Below are positions 1-6,501 of a DNA stretch of 12,392 nt, piece by piece. The stretch comes from Bifidobacterium breve (GTDB lineage: Bacteria; Actinomycetota; Actinomycetes; S36-B12). The stretch is from contig CAMBQX010000036.1 of assembly GCA_945870085.1 (NCBI GenBank), positions 1 through 12,392 on the forward strand. The letters are read 5' to 3'. Below the pieces are notes generated by a model. The model made no database searches, was not told the DNA's origin, and was given only the letters and a program-made list of their open reading frames with translations. Position numbers and translations under genes: made by a program. The first letter of the stretch is position 1; each line of letters opens with the position of its first letter.

Positions 1-1299
1 GGTGAACCTCATGAACTGGCCTCCCCCGAAGCCGGGCCGGCGGTAGCTCCACCAACGCGAAAACGCCATGCCCGCAGGCACAACCCAATTCCACGCTTGG
101 TTTTGCTCTTCGTGTCACTGGCACTTTTTGCGGTAGCTTTTTGGGCCGGTTTCACTTTTCAAAGTACCTACGCAAACGCAGGTGGTGAGCCCGCAGAAGT
201 CATCGTGGCCACCTGGATGCGCGACAACAACATGGGACCGTTAGTCGCCAAGTTGGAAGACGTTTACTACACCTATGTCAGCACCCCGGACGTTGGAGGC
301 ACGCCAACTGTTTCAGCAGATATCACCGCAGAAGACAATGCCGGCCTTGACCCCGATGATCTCCAGCCGTCCGATCCGCCCAGTGCTATGTCCAGCGCCG
401 TGCCCGCCGTCGTGCCCAGCGCTATTCCTAGCCCGATTGTTACCCCGGTGGTCGAACACCTCAATCCCCCACCGCCCATTACCTCACCGGTGCCCAACCC
501 TGAACCGCAGGAAGGTCTCTGGCAGCCGGTCGGCAGCCGGGTGGCCGGTCTCCCAGCGATGTATGTCGCCCGGGTGCGCGCCGACAATGTGCACACCAGT
601 TACTACGCCTCGGTACTTTGGATCGACACCTCACTTACCAAAGCCATGTTTATCCCCGGTTTTGAAGAACCCGGCGGCCCGAATCCATTTAACGGGGCAC
701 TGCCAAAAGAGCTCTGGCCAATTGTGCTCGCCAACTTCAACGGCGCTTTCCGACTCGAGGACTCAATGGGAGGCTATTACTACGGTGGCGAAATGGTTAA
801 ACCTCTCGTCGATGGCAAGGCGAGTACCGTTGTCTACAAAGACGGTTCGATAAAGGTCGGCAAGTGGGGCCGCGACCTGCAGATGAGTGACGATATCCAA
901 GCCGTTCGGCAAAATCTCAACTTGATTGTCGACAAAGGCGTATCAAAGGTTTCTAGTGAAACCGACAACGTGATTTGGGGAGCGACCACCGACAAGGAGA
1001 GTCTGGCCTGGCGCGCCGCGATCGGCCAGCTCGCAGACGGCAGCATTATTTATATCGGGTCACCATTTCTTTCAGCCGATGGTCTCGCCAACACGTTGGT
1101 GGGCGCCGGCGCACAAGAAGCCATGGTCCTTGACATGAATACTTGGTGGACCGCGGGCTTCTACTTTAGGCACAAGAAGAACGGCACTCCGTTATGCCGA
1201 AAACTTGACCCGTCATTGGCTGAAGGCTGCGACCGCTTCCTTTATCCGTACAAGCGCGATAGTTTCCAGTTCTTGGCTAGTCAGCCACTATCACCGTAG
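1..1299 (+). CDS. Membrane-anchored phosphodiester glycosidase-like (NAGPA/DUF2233-type) protein, 5'-partial
   Basis: The frame is open from base 1. A TTG at 97 is an unlikely start because the codons before it encode a proline- and alanine-rich stretch and then a basic segment (KRHARRH, about 58-81) directly before a hydrophobic helix (about 97-160). This is the usual layout of a cytoplasmic tail plus signal anchor, so the true start is probably upstream of the window. A Pro/Ser/Val-rich linker follows (about 350-510), then a C-terminal domain (about 520-1296). That domain has the order of blocks found in the phosphodiester glycosidase family: an NFNGAF block, a GYYYGG turn, a KDGSIKVGKWGRDL block, an AIGQLADGSIIYIG strand and a final VLDMN block. 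In the classical family the last block reads LDGG, so the two glycines are replaced here. I infer an extracytoplasmic, membrane-tethered enzyme or polymer-binding protein; substrate unknown. It overlaps the 3' end of glnE by 9 bp on the opposite strand. Confidence 0.75.
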   Translation, partial: GEPHELASPEAGPAVAPPTRKRHARRHNPIPRLVLLFVSLALFAVAFWAGFTFQSTYANAGGEPAEVIVATWMRDNNMGPLVAKLEDVYYTYVSTPDVGGTPTVSADITAEDNAGLDPDDLQPSDPPSAMSSAVPAVVPSAIPSPIVTPVVEHLNPPPPITSPVPNPEPQEGLWQPVGSRVAGLPAMYVARVRADNVHTSYYASVLWIDTSLTKAMFIPGFEEPGGPNPFNGALPKELWPIVLANFNGAFRLEDSMGGYYYGGEMVKPLVDGKASTVVYKDGSIKVGKWGRDLQMSDDIQAVRQNLNLIVDKGVSKVSSETDNVIWGATTDKESLAWRAAIGQLADGSIIYIGSPFLSADGLANTLVGAGAQEAMVLDMNTWWTAGFYFRHKKNGTPLCRKLDPSLAEGCDRFLYPYKRDSFQFLASQPLSP

Positions 1300-4200
1300 T
1301 GAATCTTCACCGTAGAAGACCCGGTCAACGACTTGGCGAGCGCGCCTAGTGACCCGCCGGTAATCCTCAATTAGTTGACCCGAGGCTCCCATTGGGTAGC
1401 CCATTACATATCCCACACCAGCCAGCTCGCGAACATCGGTTGGCACTAAGTCTGAGGCGCGGTCACGCACGAGCATTACCGCATTTCGAACATTGGTCGC
1501 TAATCGCCAGGCTACTCGAAGGGCCTCGGCATCACTTGAGCTAAGAAGACCCGCACTTTCAGCAGCGGCAAGTACCGGCAGGGTTTCGGTGGTGCGCAAT
1601 GAGGGATAGGCATAAGCATGCTGCATTTGCAGCAACTGGGCCACCCACTCAACGTCACTGAGCCCACCTCGACCTAACTTGGTATGTAATGTCGCATCCG
1701 CCCCGCGTGGTAGTCGCTCTGCCTCCATGCGCGCCTTGAGCCGGCGAATCTCGCGAACCTGCGCCTCCGGAACCCCACCACCGGGGAAGCGGAGTGGATC
1801 AATGAGTGCAATGAAGTGTTCACCTAATTCACGGTCACCGGCCACCACCTGCGCCCGCAGGAGCGCCTGCGCCTCCCAAGCCGCTGACCAACGCCCGTAA
1901 TAAGCCGCATAGGAGGCTAATGAACGAACCAGTGGCCCCTGGCGGCCTTCCGGCCGCAGATCCGCGTCGATATCCAATGGCGGGTCGCTGGTCGGTGCCA
2001 TCAAAAGCGTGCGTAATTCATTTGCCACCGCGAATGCCGCAGAATTCGCCGCATTCTCATCAGCGCCCGCAATGGGCTCGTAGACAAACATGACATCAAC
2101 ATCACTACCTAACCCGAGCTCGCGCCCACCAAAGCGGCCCATCCCAATTACGGTGAATCGCATTGGCAGCTCAGCCCCGCCACCCACTACCCGCTCGGCA
2201 ACACGCAGGGCGCCGGCTACCGTCGCGGTGGCAACGTCACTAAGTGCAACTTGCGCACCATCGATCTGGGCTACCTGCAGTAACTCGGCGACTGCAATCC
2301 GAAAGAGCTCGCGTCGGCGCAGCGATCGCACCGCCCCAACGGCAATAACCGGATCGTCATGCCGCTCAGCAGCAGATGCCGCCTCGGCGAGAAGTGTCTC
2401 CAAAGATCGAGGTTCGAGTTCACTTTGATCCGCGAGCATAGCCACGTTTTCAGGAGCACGAAGCAGCAATTCAGTGGCGTACTTACTCGAAGCCAGCACC
2501 TGCGCCATGCGTTCGGCCGCCGTTGATTCGTCACGAAGTAGCCGCAGGTACCAGTGGGTCGAGCCCAATACATCGCTAACGCGCCGAAAGCCTAGGAGGC
2601 CAGCATCTGGGTCAGGGGCATTCGCAAACCAACCCAGCATCACCGGCAACAAGGTGCGCTGAATGGCCGCGCGCCTGCTGACTCCCGAGGTCAATGCCTC
2701 AAGATGTCGAAGTGCCCCGGCCGGGTCTTGATAGCCCAGGGCGCGCAGGCGCTGCTCAGCGGCTTCTGGGGTAAGCCTTGCCTCACCAGCATCAAGGCGT
2801 GCAACGGCCTGCAGTAGCGGCCGGTAGAACAATTTTTCATGTAGTCGGCGCACCTCGCGCGCGTGCGTACGCCACTTCGCATGTAGTTCGCCAACAGGAT
2901 CACCACGATAGCCAAGTGATCGCCCAAGGCGCCTGAGATCACTTTCGTCCTCAGGCATGGTGTGAGTGCGGCGCAACTTATGCAGCTGCAACCGGTGCTC
3001 AAGTGTGCGAAGAAATCGGTAGGCATCAGCCAATGTTGATGCATCGTCGCGGCCAACATAACCCCAAACCGCGAGCGCCTCAAGGGCATCAAGGGTTGTT
3101 GAGCTTCGCAGCATGACGTCACTTCGACCATGCACTAACTGGAGCAATTGCACCGAGAACTCAACATCGCGTAGCCCACCCGGGCCTAGTTTGAGCTCGC
3201 GCTCACCGATGCGGGTAGGTACTTGCTCTTCCACCCTGCGGCGCATCGCCTGCACATCTGTCACAAATCCGTCATGATCTGCAGCGCTCCAGACAAACGG
3301 CGCTACCGCATCCACATATCTGGCTCCAAGTTCAAGATCACCAGCCGAGGGGCGCGCCTTCAGTAAGGCCTGGAACTCCCATGTCTTTGCCCAGCGCTCG
3401 TAATAGTCAAGGTGCGACTCGATAGTGCGCACCAGCGCACCTTGCTTACCCTCAGGGCGCAGCGCCGGATCAACCTCCCAAATCGATCCTTCGGTGGTTA
3501 CCGAGTTGCACGCGCGCATCACGCCGATCGCCAAGTCCGTGGCGGTCTTTAATGCACCTTCTTCATCGCCCTCGATAGCCTCGGCCACAAAAATTACATC
3601 AACATCACTTACATAATTCAATTCACGCCCACCGCATTTACCCATACCGATAATTGCGAATCGACAACCCGGAGCGCCCTCGGGTAACCCGGCCTGCGCA
3701 ATCCCCAAAGCCGCCTCAAGGACGCCATCGGCGAGATCAGCGAGCCACGAAGCCACCGACTCCATCGGCGCCAAGCCCGCAAGGTCTCGGGCCGCAATCC
3801 CCAAAAGATGTGAGCGGTAGGCAATGCGCAACCGATTTAAAACTTCCGTCGACTGCCCATCAGCAATGGGTTCGGGCGCCTGTGGGTCAGCCCCAACCGC
3901 CTGCAACAAGGAGGCCCGAACCTGGCTTGCCGCCGGCGCCATCGCAAGTGCTTCAGCGTCAGCCAGTATCGACCAATGCTCCGGGTGCCGGATGATGAAT
4001 TCACCAAGTGCCTCTGACATGCCAAGTACTTCAACCAGCCGGCCCATAGTGTCACGATCGGCAACCAGCGTGGAAGAGATGCGACGGCGTTGCTGATCAC
4101 CGCAGGCTTCCATGAACCGAGTCAGCAGTAGCAGCGCTTGATCCGGGTCGGCAGTAGCAGCGATCTGAGTCAAGAATCCACTCGCGTCCTCAACGTGGCT

Positions 4201-4338
4201 CTCACTATCGTCAATACCAATTTCGGCGAGTAATTCGACAAGAGCTGGGCTGGCCAACAGCCGGGCAGCAAGTTCCAACTCGGTGAACCCTAAGCGGGCT
4301 AACTTCGCACTATCTGTTGTTGACCTACCGCTTTCCAT
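1291..4338 (-). CDS. glnE: Bifunctional glutamine synthetase adenylyltransferase / adenylyl-removing enzyme
   Basis: This is a 1015-residue protein, matching the roughly 1000-residue actinobacterial GlnE. It carries two nucleotidyltransferase domains. The N-terminal (deadenylylase) copy has GMGKCGGREL followed by NYVSDVDVIF with metal-binding D245 and D247. The C-terminal (adenylylating) copy has GMGRFGGREL followed by GSDVDVMF with D746 and D748. Each copy is followed by a DADLRPEG-like or DPALRPEGKQG block and a GPGGLRDVE or GRGGLSDVE block. GlnE modifies a tyrosine of GS type I-beta to match activity to nitrogen supply, normally under PII control. I chose the ATG at 4338, which overlaps the upstream gene's TGA as TGATG. 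The resulting N-terminus (MESGRSTTDSAKLARLGF) resembles Streptomyces GlnE. The longer start at 4404 would add 22 residues inside the amidotransferase gene. No frame damage is seen. It is the last gene of the glnA2 operon. Confidence 0.95.
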   Translation of the reverse strand: MESGRSTTDSAKLARLGFTELELAARLLASPALVELLAEIGIDDSESHVEDASGFLTQIAATADPDQALLLLTRFMEACGDQQRRRISSTLVADRDTMGRLVEVLGMSEALGEFIIRHPEHWSILADAEALAMAPAASQVRASLLQAVGADPQAPEPIADGQSTEVLNRLRIAYRSHLLGIAARDLAGLAPMESVASWLADLADGVLEAALGIAQAGLPEGAPGCRFAIIGMGKCGGRELNYVSDVDVIFVAEAIEGDEEGALKTATDLAIGVMRACNSVTTEGSIWEVDPALRPEGKQGALVRTIESHLDYYERWAKTWEFQALLKARPSAGDLELGARYVDAVAPFVWSAADHDGFVTDVQAMRRRVEEQVPTRIGERELKLGPGGLRDVEFSVQLLQLVHGRSDVMLRSSTTLDALEALAVWGYVGRDDASTLADAYRFLRTLEHRLQLHKLRRTHTMPEDESDLRRLGRSLGYRGDPVGELHAKWRTHAREVRRLHEKLFYRPLLQAVARLDAGEARLTPEAAEQRLRALGYQDPAGALRHLEALTSGVSRRAAIQRTLLPVMLGWFANAPDPDAGLLGFRRVSDVLGSTHWYLRLLRDESTAAERMAQVLASSKYATELLLRAPENVAMLADQSELEPRSLETLLAEAASAAERHDDPVIAVGAVRSLRRRELFRIAVAELLQVAQIDGAQVALSDVATATVAGALRVAERVVGGGAELPMRFTVIGMGRFGGRELGLGSDVDVMFVYEPIAGADENAANSAAFAVANELRTLLMAPTSDPPLDIDADLRPEGRQGPLVRSLASYAAYYGRWSAAWEAQALLRAQVVAGDRELGEHFIALIDPLRFPGGGVPEAQVREIRRLKARMEAERLPRGADATLHTKLGRGGLSDVEWVAQLLQMQHAYAYPSLRTTETLPVLAAAESAGLLSSSDAEALRVAWRLATNVRNAVMLVRDRASDLVPTDVRELAGVGYVMGYPMGASGQLIEDYRRVTRRARQVVDRVFYGEDSLR

Positions 4339-5105
4339 CAGCGTGAACCCGGTGTCGCACATTGCCAAACTAGATCTGCCCAGGCCTGCGTCATGGGCCG
4401 CCAAGTTCTAATTAGGTCAGCCTCTGATTTACGAAACTGCTCACACTCCGCATCGAAATCGCAGCCAGAGCGGTCGAGGACTTCGTCAGCTAGGCCCGCC
4501 CAACTGGCGAATATGTCGGCATCGATTTCCGGATGCAACTGAAGTCCGTAAGCATTTTCACCAACTCGGAAACCTTGCACTCGGCACACCTCATTGGTCA
4601 GTAAAAGGACACCATCATCTGGTAGCGCCACAATATGGTCTTGATGCCATTGACCGGCGGGGATGTCATCGCTGGGTGCTCCAACAGCACCGATCACCGG
4701 GTCTACTAAGCCTTCCTGGGTGCGAAAAACACTCACCACGCCGATCTCCGGAACCGGCCCCAACTCCACGCGACCCCCGGTCGCAGCCGCCAACAATTGC
4801 GCCCCAAGGCACAGGCCCAAGACAGGGATACCGCGGTCGGTCGCATCAGCTAACAGCGCCCGCTCAGCAACCAGCCAAGGCGCTACGCCATCATCACCGG
4901 CACCCATCGCGCCGCCGAGGGCCAAAACCCCGTGGACTCCAGGTGGTACGGCCGCCGGCACCTGCTCGCCGAAGCAGGCTTCGATGACCCGCACGCTGAT
5001 GCCCGACTCAGCCAACCACTTCCCGACCAATAGCGGTGGGTCGGTTTGATCATTCTGGATAGCCAGTACCACCGGCGTTGGTCCCGTGCCGATATCAGTG
5101 CTCAC
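4338..5105 (-). CDS. Class I glutamine amidotransferase (GMP-synthase-like GATase1), acceptor unknown
   Basis: This is a stand-alone GATase1 domain of 255 residues. The nucleophile elbow is GLCLGAQLL with Cys99, and the rest of the triad is LQLHPEID with His191 and Glu193. An oxyanion-type GGAMGAGDD segment precedes the elbow, and GQWHQDH matches the motif seen in GMP-synthase-like amidotransferases. No synthetase domain is attached. I chose the GTG at 5105, which overlaps the glnA2 TGA as GTGA. An ATG at 5165 or 5135 would extend it into glnA2. The 3' end is coupled to glnE by TGATG. In the family, such proteins release ammonia from glutamine for a partner enzyme or hydrolyse gamma-glutamyl compounds (PuuD-like enzymes act on gamma-glutamyl-GABA). 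Its place between a GlnA2-type ligase and glnE suggests glutamine or gamma-glutamyl metabolism, but substrate is inference only. Identification as a GATase is firm. Confidence 0.88.
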   Translation of the reverse strand: MSTDIGTGPTPVVLAIQNDQTDPPLLVGKWLAESGISVRVIEACFGEQVPAAVPPGVHGVLALGGAMGAGDDGVAPWLVAERALLADATDRGIPVLGLCLGAQLLAAATGGRVELGPVPEIGVVSVFRTQEGLVDPVIGAVGAPSDDIPAGQWHQDHIVALPDDGVLLLTNEVCRVQGFRVGENAYGLQLHPEIDADIFASWAGLADEVLDRSGCDFDAECEQFRKSEADLIRTWRPMTQAWADLVWQCATPGSR

Positions 5106-6439
5106 AATCGTGGAAGGTAGCGGTCCAGCTCCCATTGGGTGACTTGGCGTCGAAAATCCTCCCACTCGGCCTGCTTGTTGCGCAGGAAGAAATCAAAGAC
5201 ATGCTCACCGAGGGTCTCAGCAACCAACTCTGAGCGCTCCATAATCTCGATTGCCTGATCGAGGCTAGAAGGCAGTGGCTTCATGCCCATCGCCTTGCGT
5301 TCAGACTCGCTCAAGCCCCAGACATCGTCCTCCGCACCATCCGGTAGCTCATAGCCTTCCTCAATACCCTTAAGCCCTGCCGCCAGCAGTAACGCCAACG
5401 CCAAATATGGATTACATGCACTATCCATAGATCGAAATTCGATTCGCGTGCTGTTGCCCTTGGCCGGCTTATACATCGGCACCCGGATCAAAGCCGAGCG
5501 ATTGTTATGCCCCCAGCAGATCCACGATGGCGCCTCTGCTCCTCCGGCAAGTCGCTTATAAGAGTTAACCCACTGATTGGTTACCGCGGTGATCTCCGGC
5601 GCATGGGCAAGGAGTCCGGCGATAAATGAACGCGCGACTTTTGAGAGTTGATACTCAGAGCCCGGCTCGAAAAAGGCGTTACGGTCACCCTCAAAGAGTG
5701 AAAGGTGTGTGTGCATCCCTGAACCAGGGTGGTCGCGGAATGGCTTTGGCATGAAGGAAGCAAAGAGGCCTTGCTCTAATGCAACTTCTTGCATGACCAG
5801 GCGAAATGTCATCAAGTTGTCGGCTGTTGTCAACGCATCGGCATACCTTAAGTCAATCTCCTGCTGGCCCGGCCCACCTTCATGATGGGAGTACTCGACT
5901 GAAATACCCATTGCTTCTAGCATCGTGATGGCTTGCCGGCGGAAGTCATGTCCGACCCCATTTGGCGCATTGTCGAAGTATCCGTATTGATCCACCGGGA
6001 TCGGCGCCTGACCGGCGACCGGTGATTCTTTAAATAAATAGAACTCAACTTCAGGGTGCGTATAGAAATTGAAACCTAGGTTCGCTGCCTTTGTAAGTGT
6101 GCGCTTAAGCACATAGCGTGGATCGGCGTATGACGCTGCGCCATCGGGTGTCAAGATGTCGCAGAACATCCGCGCAACCCCAGGGCCCTCACTGCGCCAC
6201 GGCAACAGGGCAAATGTTGCCGGGTCAGGCTTGGCCAACATATCTGACTCAGCTACCCGGGCAAAGCCCTCGATCGCCGAACCGTCAAACCCAATACCTT
6301 CGGCAAACGCTCCTTCAAGTTCAGCCGGGGCAATGGCCACCGACTTCAAGGTGCCTAAAACGTCGGTAAACCACAACCGCACGAATCTGATGTCACGCTC
6401 TTCTATCGTCCTAAGGACGAACTCCGCCTGCTTATCCAT
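5102..6439 (-). CDS. glnA2: Type I glutamine synthetase family protein, GlnA2 type
   Basis: This 445-residue protein reads along its length like Mycobacterium tuberculosis GlnA2 (recalled comparison, not aligned by program). GS hallmarks present are GIGFDGSAIEGF with Asp52 of the ammonium site, the metal-ligand segment HPEVEFYLF (E130, E132), the HHEGGPGQQEID block, GSGMHTHLSLF, the flap Glu302 in AEAP, NNRSALIRVP, and RIEFRSMDSACNPYLAL. The adenylylation loop carries Trp374 (DDVWGLS) where GS I-beta has the modified Tyr (NLYDLP). It is therefore not expected to be a GlnE substrate. Streptomyces homologues of this subgroup have been reported to ligate glutamate to polyamines, so either glutamine or gamma-glutamylamide synthesis is possible. 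The ATG at 6439 gives the conserved MDKQAEFVLRTIEERDIRFVRLWFTD start. No Shine-Dalgarno is evident and transcription may be leaderless. It is the first gene of the operon with the amidotransferase and glnE. Confidence 0.95.
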   Translation of the reverse strand: MDKQAEFVLRTIEERDIRFVRLWFTDVLGTLKSVAIAPAELEGAFAEGIGFDGSAIEGFARVAESDMLAKPDPATFALLPWRSEGPGVARMFCDILTPDGAASYADPRYVLKRTLTKAANLGFNFYTHPEVEFYLFKESPVAGQAPIPVDQYGYFDNAPNGVGHDFRRQAITMLEAMGISVEYSHHEGGPGQQEIDLRYADALTTADNLMTFRLVMQEVALEQGLFASFMPKPFRDHPGSGMHTHLSLFEGDRNAFFEPGSEYQLSKVARSFIAGLLAHAPEITAVTNQWVNSYKRLAGGAEAPSWICWGHNNRSALIRVPMYKPAKGNSTRIEFRSMDSACNPYLALALLLAAGLKGIEEGYELPDGAEDDVWGLSESERKAMGMKPLPSSLDQAIEIMERSELVAETLGEHVFDFFLRNKQAEWEDFRRQVTQWELDRYLPRL

Positions 6440-6445
6440 GTGCCC

Positions 6446-6451
6446 ATAGTG
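6446..6451 (-). promoter_or_regulatory. Candidate -10 element of glnA2 (leaderless position)
   Basis: On the minus strand the hexamer CACTAT occupies positions -12 to -7 relative to the A of the glnA2 ATG. It has the key A and the final T of the -10 consensus. Transcription would then start on the start codon itself. No Shine-Dalgarno sequence lies in the preceding bases, which fits a leaderless mRNA, a common class in actinobacteria. No convincing -35 was found. Confidence 0.4.
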
Positions 6452-6489
6452 GACTAGGCCGTGTTACGAATGGGTTAAACCACCTCAAG

Positions 6490-6495
6490 TAGCCT
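6490..6495 (+). promoter_or_regulatory. Candidate -10 element of nadE (leaderless position)
   Basis: TAGCCT fits the actinobacterial TANNNT -10 pattern and lies exactly at -12 to -7 from the nadE ATG at 6502. The predicted transcript would begin at the start codon. There is no Shine-Dalgarno between this element and the ATG. No -35 at normal spacing is recognisable. Confidence 0.45.
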
Positions 6496-6501
6496 GCTTC
6501 T

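Noticed and set aside
97..99. TTG at 97 as the real start of the first gene
   Set aside because: The frame is open to base 1 and the residues just before it form a basic segment suited to precede the membrane anchor. The gene is better described as 5'-partial.
275..853. 192-codon plus-strand frame inside the first gene
   Set aside because: It is Pro/Ser/Cys-rich and is explained as the +1 shadow of the Pro-rich linker and glycosidase-like domain.
2090..2428. Plus-strand 112-codon open frame within glnE
   Set aside because: Its composition (Arg/Ser/Thr/Pro-rich) and position opposite a well-conserved domain mark it as a reading-frame shadow.
2691..3131. Minus-strand 146-codon frame within glnE
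   Set aside because: It is an alternative frame of glnE with no recognisable domain, and glnE itself is intact there, so it is neither a separate gene nor a sign of a frameshift.
4339..4404. 22-residue N-terminal extension of glnE
   Set aside because: It would overlap the amidotransferase by 67 bp, whereas the ATG at 4338 gives a TGATG junction and an N-terminus resembling known GlnE proteins.
5106..5165. Longer amidotransferase starting at ATG 5165
   Set aside because: The extra residues are a glnA2 frame shadow (low-complexity Gly/Pro/Ser), and the GTG at 5105 gives a standard GTGA overlap.
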